Source: an uncultured Bacteroidales bacterium (GTDB taxonomy: Bacteria > Bacteroidota > Bacteroidia > Bacteroidales > Paludibacteraceae). Taken from it: a DNA stretch of 64,000 nucleotides. A program made the position numbers and the translations under genes. Below the pieces are notes generated by a model that searched no databases, was not told where the DNA came from, and saw only the letters and a list, made by a program, of their open reading frames with translations. The stretch covers positions 1 to 64,000 of the forward strand of contig ONEZ01000005.1 of NCBI GenBank assembly GCA_900316995.1, given 5' to 3'. Below are positions 26,459 through 35,879 of this stretch, piece by piece (positions within the stretch are counted from its first letter, which is position 1; each line of letters begins with the position of its first letter).

Positions 26459-28228
26459 TTATTCTGATGATAGCTCCACAAGCACATCACGGTAAGCGGT
26501 AAACACCTTTGATTTGGACACAAACCCTACGTACTTGTCACCGTCAAGCACAGGCAGATTCCATGCGTGTGAATCGTCAAACTTGCGGGCTACGGTCTCC
26601 ATTGAATCTCCAATATAGACTTTAGCAGGAGGAGACACCATAAGGCGGCGCACTGTGAAACGGTTATACAGCTCTGGACGGAACATAATGTTACGCACCT
26701 CCTCTAATGACACTATCCCAAGAAACACGCCTTTATTATCAACCACAGCAAAAATATTACGCTTAGACTGTGATATAAGCTTTATAAGGTCTCCAAACAT
26801 GGCGGATGGGGCTATGGTCTGAATATCAGTCTCTATAAGGTCATCTGTTTTAAGAAGGCTTAGCACGGCCTTGTCCTTGTGGTGGGTCATAAGCTCGCCT
26901 TTCTTGGCCAAACGCATGGCATAAAGGCTGTGTGGCTCAAAAACATATATCGTAATGTAAGATATAACGCTCACTATCATAAGCGGTATGAACAGGGTGT
27001 AACCGCCAGTAAGCTCGGCTATAAGGAATATGCCTGTAAGCGGAGCGTGCATTACACCAGACATAAGCCCTGCCATGCCTGCAAGCGCAAAGTTCTGCGC
27101 CGGTACGTCAACTCCCATGACATTTAGTATTACAGCCACCAGGAAGCCCGTAAAACAGCCCACAAACAGCGATGGCGCAAATATACCTCCGCATCCGCCT
27201 GCGGCATTTGTGGCAGCCGATGCAAATATCTTAAAGAGTATTATCATTAGTAGGTAGGCAACAAGCCATATAGTGCTGTTCTGCAAACCGTAGAAGAGAC
27301 TCTTTTCAAAGATCTGTGACTGGTTAAGGTTAAGCAGTGCCGATATGGAGTCATAGCCCTCACCATACAGAGGTGGAAATATAAATATGAGCGCACTAAG
27401 AATAACGCCTCCTATTGCAAACTTTACCCAGATGTTTTTAACCTTTCTGAACATATCCTCAATCCAGTTCATCCCACGTGTAAAGTAGAGAGATGAGAAA
27501 CCGCAAACCAGACCTAAAATAATGTAGTAGGGAATGCGTGAGAGAGAGAACGCCTCACTGTTAAGATTAAATAGCGCCGAATCCCCTTGTAGGATATAGG
27601 CTATGGTGGTGGCTGTGACAGATGAGATAAGAAGCGGTATCACAGATGAGAATGTCATGTCAAGCATAAGCACTTCAAGGGTGAATACAATGCCAGCTAT
27701 AGGAGCCTTGAATATGCCGCCTATGGCGCCAGCCGCACCGCAGCCTACCATTAGCATCAGTGTTTTCTGGTCCAGTTTGAAAGCTCTGCCCAGGTTTGAG
27801 CCTATGGCGGAGCCTGTCAGCACCACAGGAGCCTCAGCACCCACAGAACCACCAAAACCTATTGTAAAGGCGCTGGCGATAATGGAAGACCACATATTGT
27901 GTGGTTTTATGATGCTTTTACGCTGTGATATTGCAAACAGAATCTTGGTTACACCATGGCTGATGTCATCCTTAACCACGTACTTTACAAATAGCAGCGC
28001 CAGTACAATGCCTACTGACGGGTAGAGAAGGTAGAGGTAGTGAACCTCATTTATGGAGAAATTAAGGGTGAGCAGGTACTGTATTAGATGGATAAGACCC
28101 TTTAGCAGGCTGGCTGCCAGCGATGTAAAGATACCCACAATGAAACTAAGCAACAGGATAAAACGGTCATTGGGAATAGACCTCTCCCTCCATTGCAGAA
28201 TCTTAGTGTATCTCTCATTCCAAGTCAT
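26459..28228 (-). CDS. ClC-family chloride transporter with CBS domains
   Basis: 589 residues from the ATG at 28228, which shares one base with the upstream stop. About ten hydrophobic segments cover residues 20-440. GGSVGAEAP near 128 holds the gating Glu position and GGCGGIFAPSLFVG near 350 lines the pore. Two CBS domains fill residues 455-585 and probably sense nucleotides. Whether it is a channel or a chloride/proton antiporter cannot be told from the sequence. Confidence 0.9.
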   Translation of the reverse strand: MTWNERYTKILQWRERSIPNDRFILLLSFIVGIFTSLAASLLKGLIHLIQYLLTLNFSINEVHYLYLLYPSVGIVLALLFVKYVVKDDISHGVTKILFAISQRKSIIKPHNMWSSIIASAFTIGFGGSVGAEAPVVLTGSAIGSNLGRAFKLDQKTLMLMVGCGAAGAIGGIFKAPIAGIVFTLEVLMLDMTFSSVIPLLISSVTATTIAYILQGDSALFNLNSEAFSLSRIPYYIILGLVCGFSSLYFTRGMNWIEDMFRKVKNIWVKFAIGGVILSALIFIFPPLYGEGYDSISALLNLNQSQIFEKSLFYGLQNSTIWLVAYLLMIILFKIFASAATNAAGGCGGIFAPSLFVGCFTGFLVAVILNVMGVDVPAQNFALAGMAGLMSGVMHAPLTGIFLIAELTGGYTLFIPLMIVSVISYITIYVFEPHSLYAMRLAKKGELMTHHKDKAVLSLLKTDDLIETDIQTIAPSAMFGDLIKLISQSKRNIFAVVDNKGVFLGIVSLEEVRNIMFRPELYNRFTVRRLMVSPPAKVYIGDSMETVARKFDDSHAWNLPVLDGDKYVGFVSKSKVFTAYRDVLVELSSE

Positions 28229-29628
28229 CACATTCCCTTTCCTGTTAAAATAGTTCGTATGGTGTATATTGAAATCTTGGCGTCAAGCAGCAGCGATGCG
28301 TTCTCCAGATAGATGATGTCATACGCAGCACGCTCCACCATCTTATCCACTGTGTTGGCGTAGCCAAACTTAACCATTCCCCATGATGTTATGCCAGGCT
28401 TCACATTCTGTAGCATATAGTAGTACGGAGCCACCTTCACAATCTGGTCTATAAAGTATTTCCGTTCAGGACGTGGCCCTATTATTGACATTTCACCACG
28501 TAAGACATTGTAAAATTGCGGCAGCTCGTCAAGACGGTACTTGCGCATAAATCTCCCAAGTCTTGTAATACGGCTGTCACACTCCGATGCAAGCATCGGG
28601 GTGCCGTTTTCAGCCCCTATAATCATGCTGCGGAATTTGTACATTATAAATGGTTTGCCGTGAATACCTATCCTTTCCTGTCCTACTATAGGTTTGTGCC
28701 ATATAAGTATTAGAAACAGGATATAGAGTGGTGAGAACACCACCAGAATTATCAGTGATACAAGAATATCAAGGGCACGTTTCATGCACACCTCATGGTC
28801 AGACATTTTTATGGCTGAGAGGTCTATGACAGGAATTCCATACAGGGTGTTTAGTTTCACACTGCCGGTAATGAGCTGATACCTTGATGGTATGAACTTG
28901 ATTTTCACTCCCATGTCGCCTACAAGCCCTATTACCGCATATATGTCATTCTCTGTAATGTCATTCTTGGCTATCACTATCTCACACACCTCCAGATCTG
29001 ATATTATATCCCTGAGTTGCGATATATCTCCCAAAACCATTTTTTCATCAACCACAGAGTCCTCACTCGCTGAGACCCTCACAAACCCCTTAACTATGTA
29101 TCCTGTGGATTTTGGAGTGGATTTAAGGTCTTCAATGAGTTTGGCGGCCTTGACTCCCACGCCTAAGATAAGGGTGTTAAAACCTATCTCTCCACGTTTT
29201 ATACGAGTTATGGAAAGAGATGTTATTGTAATCCTTGCAGCGTATGTCAGGCAGAAGTGCACTCCCATAAGTAGCATAAGTGAGTGCAGAAATACGGTAT
29301 AGTCGCTAACAGGGTCATCTATCAAGATGAAAAAGAACAGCAGTATGGAGCCAAAAACAGTGGATATGGCGGTGGAAACAAACTCAGAGAGCCTTGATTT
29401 GAACCACAGTGTGTTGTAGTATCCTGACAGCCAGTATATGGTTATCCAGAATAGGGGAATGAGCGGATAAACTATTTTAGCGTTATACTCAGGCAGCAAA
29501 TACATGTATCTGAAGTCATCAGTACGCAGTACATCCATGGTTCTTACTCCATTTACAATAGCCCATGCTATAAGTGCAGTGATGGCGTCAAAACACAAGT
29601 ACTTGTATAACTGAATCTTATCCTTCAT
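28228..29628 (-). CDS. Polyprenyl glycosylphosphotransferase (initiating sugar transferase)
   Basis: 466 residues. Four or five N-terminal membrane helices, a CoA-binding-like middle domain, one more helix near 275-297, and a C-terminal sugar-transferase domain with KFRSM, RKYRLDELPQFYNVLRGEMS and IIGPRPE. It should move a sugar-1-phosphate onto undecaprenyl phosphate to start a surface glycan. No other glycan cluster genes are adjacent, which is unusual. Confidence 0.9.
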   Translation of the reverse strand: MKDKIQLYKYLCFDAITALIAWAIVNGVRTMDVLRTDDFRYMYLLPEYNAKIVYPLIPLFWITIYWLSGYYNTLWFKSRLSEFVSTAISTVFGSILLFFFILIDDPVSDYTVFLHSLMLLMGVHFCLTYAARITITSLSITRIKRGEIGFNTLILGVGVKAAKLIEDLKSTPKSTGYIVKGFVRVSASEDSVVDEKMVLGDISQLRDIISDLEVCEIVIAKNDITENDIYAVIGLVGDMGVKIKFIPSRYQLITGSVKLNTLYGIPVIDLSAIKMSDHEVCMKRALDILVSLIILVVFSPLYILFLILIWHKPIVGQERIGIHGKPFIMYKFRSMIIGAENGTPMLASECDSRITRLGRFMRKYRLDELPQFYNVLRGEMSIIGPRPERKYFIDQIVKVAPYYYMLQNVKPGITSWGMVKFGYANTVDKMVERAAYDIIYLENASLLLDAKISIYTIRTILTGKGM

Positions 29629-29634
29629 TCGTAA

Positions 29635-30228
29635 CTATTTCCTCAAAAGTACAAATGTACCGTTTTTTTCTAACTTAATTATGCCTGAAGGCTGTTTTTT
29701 TTCTTTGTCACCCCGGCGGTAATCCACAATGTAGTCAACTCCGCTCTTTATCTCGTCTGAAATCTCATAAAATGTGGCGGCTGCAGGCTCCCCGCTTATG
29801 TTCGCCGATGTGGAGACCACAGGCTTTTTAAGGGCGCCGCAGAGGTATTTTGAGAACTTCTCTGATGTGATGCGCAGTCCCACACTGCCGTCTTCTGCAA
29901 TCAGGTTTGGCGCCAGGTTCACCGCATCGGGGTAGATAATAGTGAGCGGCTTTTCAGCCAGTTCTGTAAGGTCGTATGCTATTTCAGGTATCTCTTTAAC
30001 GTATTGTGAGACACGTGCCATGGAGTCACACAGACAGAGCATTGACTTGCTGTCAGCACGGCGTTTAAGGGCGTATATGCGGCTTACGGCATCGGTGTTT
30101 GTGGCGTCACACCCAATGCCCCACACCGTATCTGTGGGATAGAGAATTATGCCTCCGTCACGCATAACTTGAACCGCCTTTTTCACTTCTTCAACTATAA
30201 TTTTATCAAGTTCTTCTATTTTTTCCAT
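29635..30228 (-). CDS. tsaC: L-threonylcarbamoyladenylate synthase (Sua5/YrdC family)
   Basis: 197 residues starting at 30228, after the -7 element at 30251-30258; the longer frame to 30264 overlaps that element. The YrdC fold is shown by ILYPTDTVWGIGCDATN, KRRADSKS and STSANISGEPA. It supplies threonylcarbamoyl-AMP for t6A37 of tRNAs. A second YrdC-fold protein is at 34750, so the assignment of TsaC to this copy rests on the closer match to the SxSANxSG motif. Confidence 0.85.
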   Translation of the reverse strand: MEKIEELDKIIVEEVKKAVQVMRDGGIILYPTDTVWGIGCDATNTDAVSRIYALKRRADSKSMLCLCDSMARVSQYVKEIPEIAYDLTELAEKPLTIIYPDAVNLAPNLIAEDGSVGLRITSEKFSKYLCGALKKPVVSTSANISGEPAAATFYEISDEIKSGVDYIVDYRRGDKEKKQPSGIIKLEKNGTFVLLRK

Positions 30229-30250
30229 AATATTATTAACTTTGTGTCTG

Positions 30251-30258
30251 CAAAGGTA
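30251..30258 (-). promoter_or_regulatory. -7 element for tsaC
   Basis: Reads TACCTTTG on the minus strand, 22 bp before the ATG at 30228. Confidence 0.6.
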
Positions 30259-30267
30259 ATACAAAAT

Positions 30268-30324
30268 GATGAATCGGTGAACCGGTTAATCGTTTAATCG
30301 ATTAACCGATTGTACGATTAAACA
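30268..30324. repeat. GGTGAATC / TTTAATCG repeat before recJ
   Basis: Units GATGAATC, GGTGAACC, GGTTAATC, GTTTAATC, GATTAACC, GATTGTAC, GATTAAAC: at least seven 8-bp degenerate units in the gap between the tsaC promoter and the recJ start. Confidence 0.85.
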
Positions 30325-30332
30325 AATAAGAT

Positions 30333-32054
30333 ATGGAATCCCGCTGGATAATAAATAATCTTTCTGAGGAGGATGAAAGATGCAAAGAGAGTTTGGTTGA
30401 GGAGTTGAAGATTAGCCCCACATTGTGCCAGCTTCTGGTTCAGCGTGGCATACGCACAATGGAGGACGCCCGCCGTTTCTTTCATCCGCAGTTAAATCAC
30501 ATTCATGACCCGTTCCTTCTCAATGACATGGACAAGGCTGTGGAACGCATAAACCGTGCGTTGGGCAAGAAAGAGAAGATACTCATATACGGAGACTATG
30601 ATGTGGATGGCACCACCGCTGTGGCGCTTGTGTATAAGTTCTTGCAGCAGTTCTACTCTAACATAGACTTTTACATTCCAGACCGTTATGATGAGGGCTA
30701 TGGCATATCATACAAAGGTATAGACTACGCATCGGAGAACGGCTTCTCTCTGATAATAGTGCTTGACTGCGGCATCAAGGCTGTGGAAAAGGTGAAGTAC
30801 GCCACGCAGAGGAACGTGGATATAATTATCTGTGACCATCATAACCCCGATGATGTGCTTCCGCCGGCGGTGGCGGTCCTTGACCCTAAACGTGTGGATT
30901 CCACATACCCGTACTCTCACCTCTCAGGCTGCGGCGTGGGCTTTAAGCTAATGCAGGCTCTTGCCACAAGCAACGGATTCTCACTTGATAAGATGCTCTT
31001 CCCGTTAATGGATCTTTTAGCCGTGAGCATTGCCTCAGACATAGTGCCTATTACAGGAGAGAACCGTGTGTTGATGATGTACGGTCTCAAGCAGCTGAAC
31101 TCAAACCCAAGTGTAGGCTTGCAGGGGATAATTGAGGTGTGCGGTCTGCGTGGCAAGGAGGTTACTGTAAGCGATATTGTGTTCAAGATAGGTCCGCGTA
31201 TAAACGCATCCGGTAGAATGCACTCTGCTGGTGAGGCGGTGGAACTGCTTGTAACAAAAGACCTGCGTTTTGCAAAGGACCGCAGCGGACGCATTGACCG
31301 TTATAACCAGGAGCGTAAGGACCTTGACAAAAAGACCACAGATGAGGCTCTGGACAGTATAAAGGATGACCATGAGTTTGCAAACCGTAACTCTATAGTG
31401 GTTTATAACCCTAAGTGGAGCAAGGGTGTCATAGGTATTGTGGCATCAAGGCTAAGTGAAAAGTACTATCGCCCGTCTGTTGTGCTCACTCTCTCTAACG
31501 GGTTTGCCACAGGCTCAGCTCGCTCCATAAGCGGATTTGACATATACAAAGCCATAGACTCATGCCGTGATTTGCTTGAAAACTTTGGCGGACACATTTA
31601 TGCGGCAGGTCTCACCCTTAAAGAGGAGAATGTGCCTGAATTTCAGCGTCGTTTTGACGAGTATGTGACAGCTAATATAACAGAGGATCAGAAGACTCCT
31701 CAAATTGACGTGGATGCGGTTATACATTTTAGTGAGATTACTCCTAAATTCTTTAATATTTTGCACAAGTTTGCTCCGTTTGGCCCTGAAAACCTGAAAC
31801 CTGTGTTTGTAACTCACAATGTGGTGGATTTTGGAACCAGCCGCCTTGTAGGGCGTGACTTGGAGCATCTTAAACTGGAACTTACTGAGCCTGACAGTGA
31901 GAATGTTATGAATGGCATAGCTTTTGGCATGGGAGAGCAGTTCAATGACCATATAAAGGAACTAAAGCCCATAAGTATATGTTACACCATTGAAGAGAAC
32001 AACTTTAACGGTAACAAATCCATTCAGCTGATGGTAAAGGATATTAAGGTATAG
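30333..32054 (+). CDS. recJ: Single-stranded-DNA-specific exonuclease RecJ
   Basis: 573 residues. DHH-family motifs are DYDVDGTTA near 90, DCGIKAVE near 144, CDHHNPD near 167 and the C-terminal GGHIYAAG near 422. It degrades single-stranded DNA 5' to 3' in recombination and mismatch repair. The leader is a repeat array. Confidence 0.96.
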   Translation: MESRWIINNLSEEDERCKESLVEELKISPTLCQLLVQRGIRTMEDARRFFHPQLNHIHDPFLLNDMDKAVERINRALGKKEKILIYGDYDVDGTTAVALVYKFLQQFYSNIDFYIPDRYDEGYGISYKGIDYASENGFSLIIVLDCGIKAVEKVKYATQRNVDIIICDHHNPDDVLPPAVAVLDPKRVDSTYPYSHLSGCGVGFKLMQALATSNGFSLDKMLFPLMDLLAVSIASDIVPITGENRVLMMYGLKQLNSNPSVGLQGIIEVCGLRGKEVTVSDIVFKIGPRINASGRMHSAGEAVELLVTKDLRFAKDRSGRIDRYNQERKDLDKKTTDEALDSIKDDHEFANRNSIVVYNPKWSKGVIGIVASRLSEKYYRPSVVLTLSNGFATGSARSISGFDIYKAIDSCRDLLENFGGHIYAAGLTLKEENVPEFQRRFDEYVTANITEDQKTPQIDVDAVIHFSEITPKFFNILHKFAPFGPENLKPVFVTHNVVDFGTSRLVGRDLEHLKLELTEPDSENVMNGIAFGMGEQFNDHIKELKPISICYTIEENNFNGNKSIQLMVKDIKV

Positions 32055-32056
32055 CG

Positions 32057-32125
32057 CGTCATGCTGAGCAGAGCGAAGCATCTCGCAACCATTATGAGAT
32101 CCTGCGGCGTGGCCTCAGGATGACG
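32057..32125. repeat. Palindromic intergenic element (copy A)
   Basis: Starts CGTCATGCTGAGCAGAGCG, contains GATCCTGCGG, and ends CTCAGGATGACG; the two ends can pair. It lies between the convergent recJ and ribF genes. A related copy is at 44401-44496. Confidence 0.85.
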
Positions 32126-32129
32126 AGTG

Positions 32130-33047
32130 TCAGACTGATAACGTATCCGTCTTGATCTGCTTTGCCAGCATTTGAGGGCTCTCAAACCTCTCCTCCGCAC
32201 GCAGGTATTTGATAAGTTCTATGCGTATCTTTTTTTGGTAGATGTCCTTCTCAAAGTCAAGGATGTGCACCTCTATGGTCTTGGAGGCGCCTAATGCGAT
32301 AAATGTAGGTCTCACCCCTATGTTAAGTACTCCTTTGTAGCTCTTGCGGTCCCCCTCAATATTAACCTTTACGGAATATACACCCTCCATAGGTATTAGT
32401 TTGCGGACATCGCTGAGCGCCACGTTTGCGGTAGGGAATCCTAATGTTTTGCCTATGCTTCTGCCATGAACTATAGTTCCCTCTATTGTGTAGTTGTAGC
32501 CAAGATAACGGCTGACAGAGTCAACCTTGCCAGCCTCAAGCTCCTTGCGTATCATAGATGAGCTGACCTGCTTTTTGCAAACTGAATATACGCCGCAGGC
32601 CTCCACCTCTATGCCGTACTTGGTCCCGCAGCTCTTATAGTAGTCAAAACCGTTCTCGCGGTCCTTGCCAAAATGGTGGTCATAGCCTATAAGCAGGTAT
32701 TTCACATTCAGCTTTTCTGCAAGCACATGATGCATGAAATAGCTGCTTGACATATCAAATGTCTCTTTTGATTTAATTATATAGCATAAATCAATGCCCT
32801 CTTTCTCAAGCCTCATTATGCGTTCGTCTTTTGTGGTAAGCAGTTTGGGGACGTAGCTTGCCTTTAGCACTTCACGCGGATGTACGGCAAATGTAACCAC
32901 CACGGTTTTCAGACCTCTTGCCGCCGCCGCACTCTTAAGATTGTCAAGCAATGACTTGTGACCAATGTGCACACCATCAAAAAAGCCTATTACGGCAGCG
33001 TATCCGCCGTCTGAATCAAACCTTTCAGAATCTTCTATAACCTGCAT
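32130..33047 (-). CDS. ribF: Bifunctional riboflavin kinase / FAD synthetase
   Basis: 305 residues. The N-terminal FAD synthetase has GFFDGVHIGH near 22-31; the C-terminal flavokinase has GKTLGFPTANV near 205. It turns riboflavin into FMN and FAD. No FMN riboswitch is visible in the leader. Confidence 0.96.
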   Translation of the reverse strand: MQVIEDSERFDSDGGYAAVIGFFDGVHIGHKSLLDNLKSAAAARGLKTVVVTFAVHPREVLKASYVPKLLTTKDERIMRLEKEGIDLCYIIKSKETFDMSSSYFMHHVLAEKLNVKYLLIGYDHHFGKDRENGFDYYKSCGTKYGIEVEACGVYSVCKKQVSSSMIRKELEAGKVDSVSRYLGYNYTIEGTIVHGRSIGKTLGFPTANVALSDVRKLIPMEGVYSVKVNIEGDRKSYKGVLNIGVRPTFIALGASKTIEVHILDFEKDIYQKKIRIELIKYLRAEERFESPQMLAKQIKTDTLSV

Positions 33048-33074
33048 TTTTGTGACCTTCCATTAGAATTTTGG

Positions 33075-33082
33075 CAAAGGTA
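33075..33082 (-). promoter_or_regulatory. -7 element for ribF
   Basis: Reads TACCTTTG on the minus strand, 27 nt before the ribF ATG and divergent from the tRNA-Gln promoter. Confidence 0.6.
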
Positions 33083-33093
33083 ATATATTTTTT

Positions 33094-33124
33094 TTTGTTT
33101 TTTATCAAATTTGACGTAACTTTG
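33094..33124 (+). promoter_or_regulatory. Promoter for tRNA-Gln
   Basis: TTTG at 33094-33097, 19 bp, TAACTTTG at 33117-33124, 26 bp before the tRNA. Confidence 0.75.
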
Positions 33125-33150
33125 CATCGCTTTTCTAAAGAGAGAGTAAT

Positions 33151-33222
33151 TGCCTTGTCGTATAACGGTTATTACATCAGATTTTGGTTCTGACTATCTC
33201 TGTTCGATTCAGAGCAAGGCAA
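33151..33222 (+). tRNA. tRNA-Gln (anticodon TTG)
   Basis: Acceptor TGCCTTG with CAAGGCA, anticodon stem TCAGA with TCTGA around TTTTGGT (anticodon TTG), T-arm CTCTG, TTCGATT, CAGAG, discriminator A. It has its own promoter. Confidence 0.95.
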
Positions 33223-33230
33223 CAATAAAC

Positions 33231-34745
33231 TTAGCGCTCTCCTAAGAATGTAGCTTTTATAACCGTATCCTTGGTTTCAGGGGTACGGTTTTTTCCTCCA
33301 TATATGTACATTGACACTGAGTTTGTGTATGAAGAGAAGAATCCGGTAGGCGTATCGTTCAAGTCTGTCTCATACCAGCGTGGCATAAGGCAGTAGAGCA
33401 AATCTCCGCTCAAATCCCTATAGTAGGCGTAGTGTAGCACTCCTGTGGTGTAGAAAGCCTCCTCCATTTGTGCTGAGGTGCATACATTCTGAAGCCCTGG
33501 TATAAGATAAAAAAACTCCATTGCCTTTTTCTGAACATCCGTTAGTTTTTGTCCGGCTTTCTCTATCTCCTCACGGTTAAGGTAAATGTTTCCGTTTTTG
33601 CAGCTCAACACCCACTTTTTCTGCCCGTAAAAAGCCATAAGGTATGAGTTGAGCAGGGCGGAGTACTTGTCTGCGTTAAAGGCGTTATACTCAATTCTTT
33701 TGTTGGTGGCCTGTGTGACGTTACGCATATATGTGCGTGAACCTGTAAGCACCACTGTAAGATTCTCCTTGCCCACCTTGTTCTCTACGTTCTCAAGCAG
33801 CCTTTTAAGGGTTTTGTCAAGGCGCAGGTAGCTGTCTTCAAGTTCCAGTGAGGTCTTTGCTTCCTGCTTCAGGTAAAATCTTGATAGAGAGAAATTCACC
33901 ATAAGCAGGTCTGTGGTCATGTCATTCCCCATCTTCTCCTTTTCAATTGCCTTCAGAGCTACATCGCAGATGTAGTCATTGCAGTACGGAATGGTGGTGA
34001 AGTTCTGAAACATCTTAAGGCCGTTGCAGGCACCGCGTACATTATAGCTGAATCCAGTTCCTCCCACGCTCGATGCTGAGACATAGTAGGCGGCAGGATA
34101 TATGTTCTCCCAGTTACGGTCCAGATATTGGTCTATTGGCTTCTCAGCATTATACTCCTCCAGCCATTTGGGCATTGCGTCAGCGTAGTATGAAGATGTG
34201 CTCCACTCGCCGGTAAGGTTGTTCATATATATTGGAAGCCCGCTGTGCCCTGCCATAAGCATGGCTATGGTTGGGTCTGTGGCAACTGACACAATCTTAG
34301 GCAGCCCATGCCTGTCTTCACTAAGGCGGTCTGCGTATGTGGTTGAGAGTAGCGGTTTGCCGCTAAGGTGCCAGTCATCATTTAGCCCTTTTGCATCGGG
34401 GTCTGTTAGTGAGTGTATGTATTTCAGCTCTTTTGAAAAAAAACGCTTACTGCCTATTATGCCGTGAAAGTTGGGGTTTGTGCCGCTAAACAGTGTGGCA
34501 ATGTCTGTGGCGTAGTCTGTAGGAAGGTACTGGAACTCCACATTGGGGTAGTATGTGCCGGAGGCAAGACGCTTAAAACCACCGTCAAACTCATTAAAAT
34601 ATTTGTCAATAAGCTCCTGGTTCATATCCTCTACAGTGATAATCACCACAAGTTTGCTGCTGTCAGATAAAAGTTTATCAGCAAACACTGTTGCTGATAA
34701 AAGTAAAAAAGATATAATGGAGATTGTTTTTTTTAGTGAACTCAT
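33231..34745 (-). CDS. Secreted alkaline-phosphatase-fold protein, probably inactive
   Basis: 504 residues with a signal peptide (MSSLKKTISIISFLLLSATVFA). The fold of PafA-like phosphatases is recognisable: VEDMNQELIDKYF near 38, LPTDYATDIATLFSGTNPNFHGIIG near 73-97, and ELEDSYLRLDKTLKRLL near 302. But the metal ligands are missing: where active enzymes have a STDYIGH-like motif this one has SLSRFYLK, and where they have ADHG it has TGSRTY. I read it as a pseudoenzyme kept for another role. Confidence 0.7.
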   Translation of the reverse strand: MSSLKKTISIISFLLLSATVFADKLLSDSSKLVVIITVEDMNQELIDKYFNEFDGGFKRLASGTYYPNVEFQYLPTDYATDIATLFSGTNPNFHGIIGSKRFFSKELKYIHSLTDPDAKGLNDDWHLSGKPLLSTTYADRLSEDRHGLPKIVSVATDPTIAMLMAGHSGLPIYMNNLTGEWSTSSYYADAMPKWLEEYNAEKPIDQYLDRNWENIYPAAYYVSASSVGGTGFSYNVRGACNGLKMFQNFTTIPYCNDYICDVALKAIEKEKMGNDMTTDLLMVNFSLSRFYLKQEAKTSLELEDSYLRLDKTLKRLLENVENKVGKENLTVVLTGSRTYMRNVTQATNKRIEYNAFNADKYSALLNSYLMAFYGQKKWVLSCKNGNIYLNREEIEKAGQKLTDVQKKAMEFFYLIPGLQNVCTSAQMEEAFYTTGVLHYAYYRDLSGDLLYCLMPRWYETDLNDTPTGFFSSYTNSVSMYIYGGKNRTPETKDTVIKATFLGER

Positions 34746-34749
34746 AACT

Positions 34750-35358
34750 TTATCCTATAAGTATTCCCTTCCCTTTGCGTCTCTCAACAGGTTCATCGCC
34801 TGTGCAGTCTATTATGGTTGACGGTTCTGTGCCGCCTGTGCCGCCGTCTATAACACAGTCAACCAAATCACGGTAGTTCTCTTCTATAAGCTCCGGGTTA
34901 GTGCAGTACTCCTCGTCATCCTCGTTTATAGGAATTGAAGAAGACAGAATAGGGTGTCCTAACTCCTCTATTATGGCTTGTGCTATGGAGTTGTCTGGTA
35001 TGCGCACCCCCACTTGCTTGCGCCTTTTAAGTATGCCCGGAAGCTCCTTGCTTCCTTTGAATATAAAAGTGAAAGGCCCGGGCAGGCACCCTTTCAGCAT
35101 CTTGTAGGTGGCGTTGTTTATTGTGGTGAACGTGCTTATCTGGCTGATGCTTCCGCACACTATGGAGAAGAGTGCAGTCTCAGGGTCAATGCCCTTTATT
35201 CTGGCTATGCGCCTTACTGCATCGGCGTTGTTAATGTCACAGGCAAATGCGTAGAGAGTGTCAGTGGGGTATATGACAACCCCTCCGCCACGCAGTATAT
35301 CAACTATTTGTGATACCTCCCTCTTGTTGGGATTCTCAGAGTGGATGCGCAATATCAT
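34750..35358 (-). CDS. YciO-like protein (YrdC/Sua5 fold)
   Basis: 202 residues. The YrdC core is seen as VIYPTDTLYAFACDINN and GPFTFIFKGSKELPG. It has SSSIPINEDD instead of STSANxSG, which points to the YciO group rather than TsaC. The function is unclear. Its start overlaps the stop of the SPOR gene by 4 bp. Confidence 0.8.
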   Translation of the reverse strand: MILRIHSENPNKREVSQIVDILRGGGVVIYPTDTLYAFACDINNADAVRRIARIKGIDPETALFSIVCGSISQISTFTTINNATYKMLKGCLPGPFTFIFKGSKELPGILKRRKQVGVRIPDNSIAQAIIEELGHPILSSSIPINEDDEEYCTNPELIEENYRDLVDCVIDGGTGGTEPSTIIDCTGDEPVERRKGKGILIG

Positions 35359-35831
35359 AACTCCTGAGGCTCTGTATTCTCTGTGGTGTTAAAATAGATA
35401 GGCTTGATATTATCCTCCTTTACCACAAACACCTCTGTGGCACGCTCAGGAAAAGTGTCTTTAACCTTGTTGCTAAAGATAAGAGCCTCATAGTATGAGG
35501 AAAAATCCCCCACTCTCACTTTCCAGAAAGGGGCGGTGTAGGTTATGTATGCGTGCGTCTCAGGGAACTGCTCTGTGAATTCCTTCTCAATGTCAAAAGC
35601 GCCTCTTTTTGCTATCTGGTTTCTATTGCTTGAGTATATCTGTACACGGAATCCCTGTGTGATAACACCCTGCTGAGGCTGATGTTTTGACTCTGTGTTC
35701 CCAAACAAGGCAGACTCAAGTTCCTCGCTCTGGTTTATGGTAACAGAGCCTTTGCCGTTCTCCAGTTCCTGTGCTGAAACCGCAGCTAATATAAAAAATA
35801 GAACTGAAAAAATAAGAAATATACGCTTCAT
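35355..35831 (-). CDS. SPOR domain protein
   Basis: 158 residues. A signal peptide (MKRIFLIFSVLFFILAAVSA) precedes a C-terminal SPOR domain at about residues 58-135 (FRVQIYSSNRNQIAKRG, WKVRVGDFSSYYEAL). SPOR domains bind denuded glycan strands at division sites in other bacteria. It is the first gene of a pair with the YciO-like gene. Confidence 0.85.
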   Translation of the reverse strand: MKRIFLIFSVLFFILAAVSAQELENGKGSVTINQSEELESALFGNTESKHQPQQGVITQGFRVQIYSSNRNQIAKRGAFDIEKEFTEQFPETHAYITYTAPFWKVRVGDFSSYYEALIFSNKVKDTFPERATEVFVVKEDNIKPIYFNTTENTEPQEL

Positions 35832-35879
35832 AACAAGTCTTAATCTTCTCTTAGAACGGCAAAGTTAGTAAAAAGTTTT

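Noticed and set aside
33048-33120. FMN riboswitch before ribF
   Set aside because: The leader is too short (about 30 nt from promoter to ATG) and lacks the conserved RFN helices.
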